Below are positions 11,009 through 24,694 of a DNA stretch of 64,000 bases, one piece after another. Within the stretch, counting starts at the first letter, position 1. The number at the start of each line of letters is the position of its first letter. A program made the translations under genes and the position numbers. This DNA is from Baylisascaris procyonis (lineage: Eukaryota > Nematoda > Chromadorea > Rhabditida > Ascarididae). Under the pieces are notes generated by a model, which was not told the origin of the DNA, did no database searches, and worked only from the letters and a program-made list of their open reading frames with translations. The stretch spans positions 7,086,501 through 7,150,500 of the forward strand of contig JAZARR010000153.1 in assembly GCA_037389465.1 (NCBI GenBank), read 5' to 3'.

Positions 11009-14000
11009 AAGGCCTTATATGCCACAAGATGCCTTATAAAAAATCTTCCTTCGACGAGTGTTCATAAATCATGAAACCTAGAGGCATTGTCAGCACTTGC
11101 TTCATTTTAGTGAATTTTAATACTTCTCTCAAGTCTTTTATCAATGAATCGACAAAGCAAACATATAAAATCTGAGTCATAAGTTTGTTTATAATATTCT
11201 AATCGAGTTTTCTTTAACAAAACTTTTAGAAATTGATCGGCTTCAGTAGTTCTTGCAATTAAGACTACATGGCAGACGGACACATACATATACACACAGA
11301 GACGATGCAGGAACAATATGCCTTCATAAATGAAATTTGCAAAAGCGCAAAACAGCTTTCTTTGTACAGCTTATCTATTTCACTATAAACGAATGCTAAA
11401 ATTTTCGATAAATTTTAGCGTTGTAATTTCAAGACGTTGTTTATGACGGTCTTTCGCTTCCAGCTGAGATATTTTCTTCCCGAAAGCAAAGAAGTTCCTT
11501 AAAGGGATTTATTTTTATCAACTCATACTTTCCTAATGCGGCAATTTTTAAAGACATTTTTTCTGACATTTCTGGAAGAAAAATTTTATTTGCGAGATTC
11601 TTTAAACTATTCTTATTGGTTCTGAGCAAAAATTTTCTTAAGATCTCACTGCAGTATTCATATTATTCGCTCAACGTTTAGAACGTTCGTTTTAATACCG
11701 ACAAAAATGGTTAGCATCTAATGTAAGCTAGCGAAAACAACTGCTAAAATTGAATTTTCTTTAGTGGATAAAATTTTTCTCAATTTTTTTTTTTAGATAA
11801 TATTTTTGTATTTTTCATATTCTTTGATAAAAAGTAATAAAAGTGAAATTTCAAGATTTCAAATAAAAGGTAAACGAAATTTCAAAATTTCTCAAGTAAA
11901 ATCAATAATTATCTTCACCGGAAACAATTTCTTTACAAGAACATAATGCAAAAAAAAAGAACTTACTGATTCATCGTAATCAATAATTTAGTTAGGCTGA
12001 CGGGTTTGAAAATAGCAATATAATTTACATAGTTTTTGCAGAAAAAAAAATTTTTTTTTAAAGAAATTTACATTGATTTCATATTCAACAATTCTCTAAA
12101 GGATTTTGAAATGTTAGTTCGTCGATCTATGCATATGAACGAATGAGGGATGAGTTCTCATTAACGAAACATTCGAAAGTGATAGATATTGTGATAGATA
12201 TTGACGGGGGTGGATCGACAGGCCGGCCACCGATCGCCCACCACTACATTTTCTCACTACATTTCTCTTTATCATATCAGTTAATATAAATGTTTATTGT
12301 TCATTATAGAAATAATTAATTTTGAAAATGCTCATGATGAATTAATGCAATTAAATTTCATTATCATTTTTGATAAGATTTCATCGCTTTTATAGCGTTT
12401 ATATTTTTTGATTTTGAAATATAAAAGAGAATTTAATGAATATTTATAGTGAAAAATGAGCGTTTATATTAACTGATACGATAATATAATATATTGCCTT
12501 TTACCACTTTCAATAATGTATATTATAAAAAGTTGGATTATAGAAAAGAGAAAATTGAATTTAAAATTGTAAATTTTTTTTTGCAAAAGCTGCGGAATAT
12601 TGATAAAAATATTTATGGGGGTGAGTGGCATTTTTGAATGAATCAAAAAAAAAAAACGCTTATTGCTATGATTGATGCTCAACAGGTGTCTATGCATTAG
12701 GTTGTACAAAATTTTAGAGAACATCAAACATTTTTCGCTATTTAAACTCTTTCTCGTCAGTACTGTGGAAATTCTTATCTTTTATATTCACGCTATCAAT
12801 GCAGATATTTAGATTTATTTTGTCACCTTTTTGTTCTATTAATCTACTGACATTTTTTGATCTACTCCTATATGGAAAGCATCACACATATTTAGAAGTA
12901 CGAAGCGAAAAGCCTACCAATTGCGCCAATATAAGGTATATTGTACGAGTAATGAATTGATAGGTAGTATTTTATAAGTTGTATTTTATTTTCATAGAGA
13001 GTATTTTATTTTTCGTGAAACGAATAAGAGCGCATCAGTGTGCAATTTTTAGATTCCTAATTCAAACGCCTAAATGGGCTGAATTCATGCTTTAGACTCA
13101 ATCTAGAGCATTCAATTTTGCTCAGTATTTCATGAAAAAACTTTTCAGTTGCTCGCATTTGAAAGGATTACGTCCCAGAAAATATAAAATGCAATAGAAT
13201 GACAACGTTATGTCATCGTAGTATGTAAACTTTGCTTCAATTGCCTTAAATTTAGTGCTGAGTGTGCTATTTGGCTTAGTTAATCAAATTCGCAACTACA
13301 ACTTTAAAAACCAACTGAATAAGTTAAATTAAAATATTTGCAAAGTTTTTGGATTTGATACCTGAATAGGGGACTAAGAGGATGGAGTTCTAATAAACTA
13401 TCTCGGTCCTATCGATGCTTACCTGCATTCTTCACTCTACAATAAGCAGGCAGATCGGAAGATAGGTAGATCGTTTGCATTATCAGTGTAGATTTTGAAA
13501 AAAAAATTTGATTTTATTTGGTAGTCCCTCAAAGAATTTAGCAATCGAATCGACTCCAGTTGCTAGCAATCAAAATTCGAAGCAAACTCGTAACATGTGT
13601 TTCGTTGCTTTATAACTATTCGTGGGTGGCGGAGGATGTTTTATGTGTTTCTATCCATATGGCTCACATTGAGATATCACCAATAAAATTAGTGAGTTGT
13701 GCTATAATTCATTGAAGGATTTGAAAATAATACGCTATAAATGATGACGAGGAAATGCATAGAGCATTATTAGCCGTAATAAAGAAATATATTATTGTAA
13801 CACAAGTTTTTATTCCATTTCATGTCCTATATTGCGAATAGCAAGGAGTTGTGTTATAATAACACAGCTTTTTTCTTTGAATCATGTCACTTCTTATGGA
13901 TGATGATAGATACGCACTATATACGACAGTTGTTTTATATGACACAGTAATGAATATTGTTCAAGCATTTGCCGAACTTCATTGAGTCTACTTAATTGTG

Positions 14001-15362
14001 CTAACAATTTGAAATTTGTATTGCAACAATTAGCAAATCATTTCGATGCAAAATTGAGCATAAATTAGAGTTAAATTATAATAGATAAAAAAAAAACTTT
14101 ATTTTTGATATAATGCTTGTTTTTTTTTGATTTATTAACAATTACTCGTAAAGAAATCTTATCTGAAAGAAAATCTTCAAAATTTTCTAATATTTTCGCT
14201 TCAATTTCTTTATATCATAATATTTTCTCTAATAAATATTCTTTTCTAATAATTTAAAAAAAAAATATATATATATATATTTTAAAGCATAGAATAAAGT
14301 AATAACGTTTAGAATACGGATATGCTATAATCTATTGTCATTTCACCGATTGCAATATTCGTATATAATATCTATCAGAAGTTTGCAAGAAATTATTCAT
14401 ATTATATAAAATTGATTTTTTTTTATTCACATTGCTAATATTTGGCAAAAGATAATAGCGTTTAATCGATGAAGTGAGTCAATATTGATCTATTCGATTT
14501 TTGGCCTGGAAAGAAATTTTTTTGGTAAGTTTTTATCGACTAGTTGAAAAAAAAGAACTAAATTAATGCTTTTTCTTAAATAATTGAAGTGGGTTTTTGC
14601 TTGAAAGTTTTTGTCTTATTTGAAAAGCTTATCTAAGCTATTAAGTGGTTGTCATGAGGCGATTTATATAGAATACTTAACAATATTCCATCTCATTCTC
14701 ACTCAAACTTTCAAACATTCTCTACGGTTTTCTTTATACCATAATTTCCACTGATTACAATCGATCGAATTCTTGAATATTGATCTATTTATTTCTTTGC
14801 AAAAGGTTTCTTTCATCAAGCATGGATTATATAAGTATATTAGCAATAACAATGATATGTTTTTATTTAAAAGTGAAGAAAATATGCAAAAATATCTACG
14901 TGAACGAGATATGTAAATGAAAGTAGAACGCATCACAAGCGGCATAGAGTATATTTAATAACTGTACTCTTTGCCATTAGTTATAATAGAGCGTAAATCA
15001 GTGCACTGATGAGGTAAAGACTCAAAGATTCTGCGCTATGAATAGTTTTTTCCGGAAAGAACTCTTCGAATGCAAACTAGTTTAGAATGAAAAAAAAATA
15101 CTGACAGTCTTGTTATCTGAGAATGTTCACTAAATCGATTGCAGATGGAAGAGGAAGGGGAAAGCAAATTCAAGAAAAAAAAAATCGGAATGAATGCTTG
15201 AAAATTTGTGATAATTTTTTTAATTATAAAATTAAATTTTATAAAATGTAATATTCGGTAAACGATTAATGACGAATCAGAATATGCATCTATATATAAC
15301 ATCAACACAGTTGAAACCTATAAATAATTTATTCTTTTCTGATTTATTCGGTTTATTAATAT
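11009..15362. other. Non-coding, very AT-rich
   Basis: Many A and T homopolymers, stop codons in all frames, no ORF with recognisable content, no RNA gene seen. A short (AT)n run sits near 14267-14280. Confidence 0.55.
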
Positions 15363-15420
15363 CTCTCAGGGTGTTTCCCTCAGGTGCTCTCAATATTGTT
15401 GCTTCAAGCATTCCCGACAA

Positions 15421-15663
15421 GCGATGTGATGCTTACTCGTCGTTTTCCCACGTTGAAATATGAGTCGAGCAAAACACAACGCATATTGCCATAAGCTGGC
15501 GAGATCCATTAGTGGAGAATATAGAGTGGCTTTTAGAGCTATGAGAAAGCAACAAGCAATTTGGCAGCATCAGTGGCCCTCTTCAACTGCCCATGAAAAA
15601 ATGACAGCCGGCTGCTACTAAATATAATGCGGCGCTTTCCTTGTCTGACAAGCATCACATCGC
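15421..15663. mobile_element. Candidate small element with 14-bp inverted termini
   Basis: GCGATGTGATGCTT at 15421-15434 is the exact reverse complement of AAGCATCACATCGC at 15650-15663. The two bound 243 bp that have a higher GC content than the flanks. Interior frames such as MRKQQAIWQHQWPSSTAHEK are short and unassigned. The size and termini would fit a MITE-like element, but no target-site duplication is clear and a chance inverted repeat is possible. Confidence 0.3.
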
Positions 15664-15708
15664 ATAGGCATAACTTTTCAAAAACGATTAATTAATTATA
15701 CCTTTATA

Positions 15709-15775
15709 TGCGTGCACACGCGTGTGTGTATATGTGCGTGTGTCCGTGTCTGAGTCTGCGTGTGCTTGCACTTAT
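15709..15775. repeat. GT-rich alternating purine-pyrimidine tract
   Basis: Imperfect GTGT/GCGT/TGTG run of about 65 bases that could adopt Z-DNA. Low complexity, no coding content. Confidence 0.7.
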
Positions 15776-18700
15776 GTGTCTGAAGAGTTAGAAATCAAAC
15801 CCGCATTATGCGCTATATAAACTGATGTGCTTTTCCATTTGTTCCATAGTTGAGTGATTATAAATTGCTATCAGATCGTTGTAAAATTCCACGTGATCAA
15901 TGGAAAATCTATAAAAACCTTAAGGGCAGCACGTTCATAGCTCAATGATTGAATTTGCAAGTTGATGTCGGCTATCAATTGCGATGTGAGCAGCAAAAAC
16001 ATCGAATTTTTTTCTCTCAAGTTTCAATGATCAAACAATGCTCAAATAAGCGAACAATGCATTACATATATATACACATATATATCAACGAAAATATAAT
16101 TGCGGCATAATGCACACTACAAAGACATACTTCCGGATGTATTAGTGGAAATAAATAGCGTTGTCAAAGAAGCGGCAAAGATATGAGCATTTTACAATCT
16201 CATTCGTTCGAACCAATTTGCACCTCTTATATCGTCAACAAATAATACACATACCTCATAATGCGCATATCTCAGTGATCTGATTAAATATGCAAGAGCA
16301 GTAACGAAATATTTTTTTTTTTGAAAATTTGCATTTGCTAATTGTATTATATTTATGCTTCTATATGCATATGTATGTGTCTGTCTGTCTGTCTGTCTGT
16401 CTGTTGGATATTTTCTTTCAACTCAGCAATTATTGAAGTATGAGAGAGGAAATTCTTATGAAATGGAGACCTATCGTCGATCTGCTGCTACACTAGTATT
16501 TTCTTATTGATGCATTAATTTCGAAACGAGTTATCAACACCTTAAGTGCCAAAAAATAGCTGTATATTTTATAACCAGTCAGGTCACATTTTGTGCCAAT
16601 CGCTGCTCAAAAAAAAATTTTTTTTTTGCAAAAGATTTGTATTGGCGGTTAATTCAGCGGAAATGTGAATACGCTCTTCGGCGTGTTCTCAATTATTTAT
16701 TCGCAAATTATTGAAACTAGCTGCCATTATGAGCGGAACGTAAAAGCACATATCATTTCTCTTCCGTTGACAATTTTTTCCATTTGTTATATTATTTTAA
16801 AAAAAAAACGCATTAAACCAATAAAAAAATGTTTAATGAATTTCCTAACTTATTAATTTCAATTTCTCATTATTATCTTCCATGCAAAATTTTAGCTTGA
16901 TCGTATGTTCAACATGATTAATGGATTGAAACACACTGATCTTTGATCTCTTAACGAAAATAACGAAACGAAAGATATGTGGTCTATTGATGAAATTTGA
17001 TTCGGAAAATCTTTCATCTTATTGGTGATCCTTGGTGATGCCTCAAGGGACGTTTATGTTTTACGATAGGAGAGGAGACAAGTTAGATGCGTAGTGGGTA
17101 GAGCAAAAAAAAAAAAAAACACGGCAATGGGATTAATGTCGGTGATGAGATGCCGTTGTTGGCTTTTCTTACTAAACGATCTTATTTTTGCTTTTATTTA
17201 ATAATTCTTTCACTATATTGATCTACATTCAAATTTAAAGCATGTCTTCTAATAATGCTTCGAGTTACACGGCTATGCTTGTATTGACTATATATATGAT
17301 TTTATTTATATTATATTCATTGTTTTATTATCGTTGATTATAGAAGACGTAGTGATTTCATTTCTAAATTATTCATTTCTTTTCAATGTTGTGAATTTAT
17401 TGCAATTTACAACAAATTTTTTCCAATTTGCAGCTTAAATAATTGCAACTTTAGGAAATCATTGCAAACTATAAATTTTTAAATGTTTGTTGCAATTTTT
17501 GTTTATGGGGTTGGAAATTTTCTCTCCTAACCTCTTTTACATTTTATTCGTTTTCACTCATTTTTCATTCGTCAAACTTCAAACTGATACTATTCTAGAA
17601 ATATATCAGTATTATCTCAGTAGAACACTTTAACCGTTTTTGATCTATGGATCATATTTTCTTAATAAAACTTTCAAAAATTATTGCGCGCGTTTATAAA
17701 CATGTCTGTGTGTATCTGTGTGAGCATGTTGAAGTGTATCTATCTGAACATCATGGGATAGCGTATACAGTGTTATGCATATCTCTATGTGCGTATTGCC
17801 GTTTCGTTTGCTCCTTTTTTCGACTAACCTATTCGTTCCACTCGGCGGCGTGGATTTTTTTGCAAATGTTGGTTCGTTTGTTGATTTTTTGTGGTGTTGT
17901 TTTTTTGTGTTTAGATTCATGCATCGCATGAGGTGGACAGATGATGGTGACTTAGTGAAGTGGCATATTCATTGAATAAAGCAAACAAATCGATTCAACT
18001 CTGACTGGTTGCCGAAGTTTTGCTAGCTTATAGTCCAGTTAATGATTGAGGAATTGCAGCAGTAGTGCCATTTGTCTACCTCATTCTAATACCGGTTTTA
18101 TTTGCATTTCAACGTTTACGTACAATCATTAATAAGTGAGTCGATAATGCGTTCAGTTCGTTTCAACGTTTGCTGCTTCTCTCATAAATGCATTTTTCGT
18201 GTCATCAGATCTCTTGAGGACACGTTAAAGTGTATCTTCAGGATTTTTATTTCTTTCGTATAGTATTATTTTTGCATTTAATAGGGCTGAATCTCTGAAA
18301 GCTACATATTTTGCCAAAAAATCTATAAATTGGGGACTAAAAATTGTCATTGATTTTATTAAGAAAATTGAGATAGCTTCTGCTGCTGCTGCAGCTTGTT
18401 TATTTTCAATGCCAATTTCACTTAATTCGAGTTATTTTCTCTATTGAAATGGATTCTCAGTGTAAACAATAAACTATTGGTGATTTAATTTCCACTATAA
18501 TGCAACTATGTTACTGTTGCCTTTTGCACAAAAATCGAAAAATTTTAAGGCCAAAGCAGAATTATTATTCAAGTGTTAGACCTTACAGGTGAATATATTA
18601 CTCTGAGACATTTTTTTGCATAGTATGGCAAACATTATCTGTTAGGTCCGGCATATTGTAATTGTCGCTGCAGGAGGAGCAATGAGTGCTGAAACGAACT

Positions 18701-21700
18701 AAACAACTTGCTTTATGTAGATAAATACTAAGATGCTCTGAAATCGGTCATGAAATGAGGTTTGAAATTTTTTCTGGGAAGCTAGACCTATAGTAGAAAT
18801 TCCACTTACTAAATTCTACAATATTAATTCCAATTTCTCTTAAGTTAAGATGGCCATACGGACAAGTGAACGCACACAAACCCTTAGACAGGACTTGTTT
18901 ACGGAGATGGGAATAGTTCCCCACTTAACCGTGTTGCATAAATATTAACCATCGAAAAGAGAAGGTGGAGGAATTTCTAAGAGCAAACCTGAGCAAACAG
19001 GCTCTCTTCATTTCAAATATCAGAAAATATGCTAAAATTTCTTGGAAAGTTTCAATTCCTTTCCTTCCTGATTGTCGAAACAAAGATATGATTTGAGTTT
19101 CTCTTCATCTGCATATTTCTGCATCACATACTAGCAATGCCGTTACTGCTCTTTAATTTTGTGTTGGCAATCCGATCATATACCAGAAATATTCGCGTTT
19201 ATCTTTCCTGCGTCATCGCGAGTCGTTTCGAGAGACGAAGGAATATTCCCAAGTTTCCTGCCTCTTGACATGTAGCATATAAACGAATGTCGCAATAACA
19301 TTCTTTAAAATCGTATATTAACAGAGGCATATAGAAAATGACTAGATATGAAAACTCATAAGCGTTAAGCAGCCAAAGAATTTTTAAATTTCGTACAACT
19401 CATACATTTTCCCCTTATGTCATAGACGCAAAAAACCTCGAGAATTTTTTTTTTCATTTGAAGGTGACCACCCGGACTTTCATATTAAGTGATTTATTAT
19501 CTCAGAAAGAAGACATTTTTTTTTCGATTTTACTAGAAAATCAATCGTTTTGCAGTATTTTTAACAGTCTAATTGTTATGCGATATTAATAATTATAAGC
19601 TTTTTCATTGTATAAAACTTTAGTTCATTTTGATTAAATTGAAACTTTTTTTTTTGATGTGTTATGAGCGATCATTAGTCCTATATTGCGATATATGAAT
19701 ATGGTAATTTATGAATAATTTTGCTTTCAATTTGGCGATTTTTTTTTATTAGCTATTCGCAGTGCTTTGTTGTTTACTTTGTTGCATGTTTGTTAGGTGA
19801 TTCAAAAATTTTTTTTTCGCAATGAGCACTTTTTTTTGGGGGCCAATCTTCGTATATGTGAGCCGCTAAACATTGAACTGGACTATGAAAAGAGGGTTGT
19901 CCTTCTACAATACTCTATCTAAACCCCTCTACATACAACTTTCAAGAACTCTATATGTGAATAGGTGATTGATGCATAAGTTTATCTGTGTACTGACAGC
20001 TTCCTGACAGCTTCAACTGAATAATCTTCAAAGCTAGAGTTGAAAAAATTTTTAGATATAAGCGCGCTAAAGGCAACTTTCTATATCAATTACTTTCAAG
20101 GGAATCCATCAACGCCGAATAAAGTTAAAGACGTACAAATGTGTCTAAAAATTTACTCGATTTTATATCTAATCCATTTATATTTCACAATGATCTTTTT
20201 AGAAATATGAAAGGTGTTTTTTTTAGAAAACTGGAATAAATTCATCAATGCCATGTCCTATCATTTATTAGGGCTTTATGAAACTGGCTGATTCGTTGGA
20301 GACGAAATCATACTGAAACAAATCTTTTTACAAAAATTTGAAAAAAAAAAGAATATTCATTTTTCGTTCTTATCTCTTCTTGGCGGATTATTGATGAAGT
20401 AAGGGGGATTTTTGCTCATAAAATCAATTAGCATTCAATTAAATTCTATCTATAATTAGTCATTTGTTTTTTTTATTGATGAAATTCCACACCTTAAAAA
20501 AACGACAGAGATGAATGAGGCTTTTTTTCGTAGCTTTTATTCACACATTTACGAATCGCTTAGATTTCATCACCGATAAATCGATTTCTATTACTAATGG
20601 AGGTGATGATTTGTCTCAGTATATGCTAACCGTTCGAAATATTCGATAAATCGTTTGAGAAAAAAATACCATATAACAATATTTCACCATATTTCATTTC
20701 GTGTTCATTGCAATGATAAATTACTTACTGCATGATTTAGTGAAGTTCCTCTCGGATCGGCTTATTGGATTATGATAATTCGCCCACTTGCCCCTTCCCT
20801 CTTCTCTTTCTAGTTGTGTGGTCTTGTTCGTCGGAAATTCGGAAGTTGATTATGAAATTTGGTGACGATTCATTAAGAACTCAGCCATTACGTTGAAAGA
20901 GAGTACTAAAAGATACTTGATGAGAAAGAAACAACAGCCAAATTTTAAAAACACAATGCTCAATTAGCGCACCATTTGAATGACGGGACAAATATTACTG
21001 TACACCTCCCTTCTCTCCTCTGCCCATTTCCCTTCTTTGTCACTCTCTGTTCTTTCTATCTCCGTTCAATTTCGCAGCGAAATTCCATTTCCCAAAAATT
21101 GGCACTTCACTGGAAGTGGAATTCCTAAACTTGCGGTCTTGCTTACCCAGCAAGAAAAAATAAACAACATAAATTCATATGATGCAACAGGATGGTTTAA
21201 AAAAGTGAAATCAAATTGACGCTGCGCACTTGTTTTTCTACATCCCTTTGTAAGATTTTTTTTTTTTTTTTGAGTTGAAGGTTTGTGAAGCGGTCGCTTT
21301 CAAAGAAAAAATTCATTACCCTCCGTTATTTTACTATTTTTCATGGGCAATAAAGCCGGAAAATAATGAATTCAAAGAGAAACGTAGGGAAATTATTTAA
21401 AAGTTTGTTCAAAATTACAAAAAAAAAAATATACACAACAGTGTATTCATAATTCGAAGAGGCGGCTGCTGCAATTTTCAAACATTGTTTTAATTGTCTT
21501 ATAGGCGTGAAGATATTGAAATTTGCAACTTTGATTTGCTAATCTATTTGCTAAATTTCCAATCCAACTTATCGAATCAATCATAAAAATGCGAACTTAA
21601 TATCGCAAATAAATAACTGAAAATATAAATAAACAATAGCATTCATTCTTGAACGCTTGCATAACCGATTGGTCTAATCAATGCAAATGCCCAAAAGCAT

Positions 21701-24694
21701 ACATATAGTAGCAAATTGTTTAACATGTTCTCCCAATTTATTTATAGACGAGTGAATGCATTTTTGTGGGATGTTTAGCTTTTAAGGGGTTATTATTGAG
21801 TACTTATGTATGAATGATATTTCTTGAAGAGGAACACTAATCGTCTTTTCACATTTTCAACCATCGCCTATTCAAATCGAAATTTTCACTTGTTTAATAA
21901 TATAGTGCTATTCTATTTTCAATTACCACCTCAATAGTTATATATTCTCTTTCGAAAGTTTATTTTACAATTATTCTCATCAAAATGTATCGCTACCATT
22001 TCTATTTCCTCTTCCCTTGAATGGATCATAGATCAAGCTCTCAAAAGCAATAATCACCTTTTCAATGTGTTTTCACTTACCATAAACTGCTCAAATAATA
22101 TCGATGCAAATATTATGCTAGCTCATCTTCCTCTTTTTCTATCTCTACATATGTAACTATCATTCATCCACTTATTGTTATCTATGCATTCTAGATTGTT
22201 GATCTGCCCACAGATGATTCACCGTTGAAATTTTTTTCCGCTTTTTTTTTACTGCAATGAAAGACGGAAGTAGGTGGAATGATGTATGTTAGAGCAACTA
22301 GAATGATATGTGCTTTTATAATCGTATTCATTAGATCATAGAATTTTCTTGCTTGCTAAAAATCACAAACACCGTTATCATTCACATTTTAACGGAATCG
22401 ATCACTCGTATAGGTTTTCTAATAGATTTTCTATAAAATTGCACTTTCCGTTCGTTTATCTTTGAAAGGTGCTATTTAGGGTTTAATTAGAAACGGTGAA
22501 GGGATGCGAGCGATCATTAGTCCTATTAGTTGATTTATACTAAGTCGTCCGACCCTTCCTAATCCATCCTCCCTCCTCCTTCTATACTGAAAAGTATTGC
22601 ATAACGCTAAAAGACGGATTGATGCTAAAAATTGATCATACAGGATGATAGCACATGAGATTCTGAATAAAATGCTACAAGGATCGCATAGCCAATTTTA
22701 AAGGATCAGCTGAAGCATAATTAGGTACACCTCAGAGTCTCTATAGATGAATCATCAATCTCTGGCTTTCTCGGCTATTTTTTACTGCGTGTGGAATGAG
22801 CTTTTTGACACACTTCGTGAAGAAAGTTGTACCATTCTAGACTATACGCTAAATGTTCGCGGCAGCTGTATTTCTATAGCCTTCTAGTTGAAAGCAGCAG
22901 GCATATAGGGCAAATGCAAATGGGTGTGCAGCACACTCATGCATGGATAAATTCACCACATAGATATTGGCTTGTTAAATGTTCTTATAATACTCGTTAT
23001 TTGAGCGATATTCAAATGATATTTTAGTTGTTTCAAAATATCGCACAAAACAAAGGATAAATCATCCATCTATGATATGATAAGCTCATAAGATAAGATA
23101 AATTGTTCATGATAAGATAAATTATGTATAAAAGTCATTATTTCTACCTATGTGAATTGATGCTCCTTTTCTAAGTGTGTGTGTGTGTGTGATCATTACG
23201 ATCGCTCGTATTTTTTAGAAATTCTGGAATGATCTCTTAAGGGATTCTGATCTTTTTTTGAAGAATATAATTGGCGATGATTTAAGTACAATTGTCTTCA
23301 AGTATAATTCGATCTTAATAGATAAGTCGAAAAGAATGAAAGCGTTTAAACGGCAAGAATTACCTCGAACGCATAATCGATCATAAATAACATTCGCAAT
23401 TAAAATTTGCAACCAAAAAAAAAATTCTGGATTTTTCTGAAAGAATCGATTATGCGTATATCGCATTAATTTGAATCGATAATTGTAGATGTGCGCGATT
23501 AGAAAAATTGATTAAATTCAAAAAATATGATCTCTACCGTAATTTTTTTTTGATTGAAAACAAATTTTTCGATTAATCGTTTACATCGACTAGCTGTTGC
23601 ATTTAACATAATAAAAACAATCGAAATTTTATGCAAATTTTGAAGGTTGCAAATGCATTCATATGTGATCAGCTTTGAATAAACTTTGAAAAATCTGACA
23701 AATAATTGCAATATTTTCAGTCATTTTCCATATCAACGCAGTTTTTGCATATCGCTTTATTATGCTCTGAGAACTTGATTCATAAGGAAGTAATTTTCAG
23801 AAATATTGTTATTATCAGGTATGACAACAATGTTGATAGGGTCTCCATTCTACTGCATTTCGTTTGTTCATCATGCGCATTCTTTATGATATCAATGATT
23901 GTTGGCTCATATCGATATTACATTCTTTATAACATTTCACTCTAAAGGCATATTTTTGCAGCTTCTATCGCCTTCAGTATTTTTTTCCGCTCTGTCTTCT
24001 TCTTTTAATGTGCAGATTCTTAACAAAATATAACAAATTAAAAAGTCGGGCATTAGACATCGCAGTGCGCTTCGGAGATTTTAAAAAAGGGCATAAAATG
24101 ATACCCTCGAAACACTGCGCCACTACTTAGCGATGAAATTCGACGAGGAGCGTCTATAGAAACATCGAAAGTTAGCAAATAGGGGAGGCGGGAGGGACTA
24201 TTACGATCACAAATGCCTCATCAAAAGTGAATTTTTCCCAGAGGCTATAAGTACGATTTGCCGATCGCGAAGGCAAGCACCGCGGGATGCAAGAAAGATA
24301 GCCGAAGGCTAACAATACAGTAGGTATTACCGATAAGAAATAAAAGAGGCTGACAAAAGCCGAGTTATACAATTATCGTTGAGAAGTATAACAGCGTCAT
24401 CATAGATAGAAATATTGAAATATCCATACTAATATCATACAACAGTTCTTACATTTCATTAAAGCCAAGCGACCACCTAATACATAGCATAATCAACATG
24501 TAAGAATAGTGTCGACCAATCATCACACCTGTAACCAAAGGAAAATGAAGTAAGACCGTGGCATGGTTTTCAAAGTCTTTGGTGAAAAAAGAATAATAAA
24601 CAAAGAAAAACAGCTTCATGTTTCCAATAAGCCAACGCATAGTACACATTCTTTAAAGTGCACCTGTACAGATGAGCAAAAGGAGCAGGCAGGT
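15776..24694. other. Long stretch without recognisable genes
   Basis: AT-rich with homopolymers. It includes a (CTGT)6 run at 16381-16404, a short (CTG)n near 18380 and a (GT)n near 23178-23191. A 98-nt open segment at 23721-23818 has a good acceptor (ATATTTTCAG) and donor (AG|GTATGA) and reads SFSISTQFLHIALLCSENLI and onward. Two hydrophobic minus-strand frames (24172-24372 and 24449-24649) precede the SINE-like block. None shows family motifs. Confidence 0.45.
16381..16404. repeat. (CTGT)6 microsatellite
   Basis: Six perfect tetranucleotide units following an alternating ATGTATGTGT segment. Confidence 0.95.
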
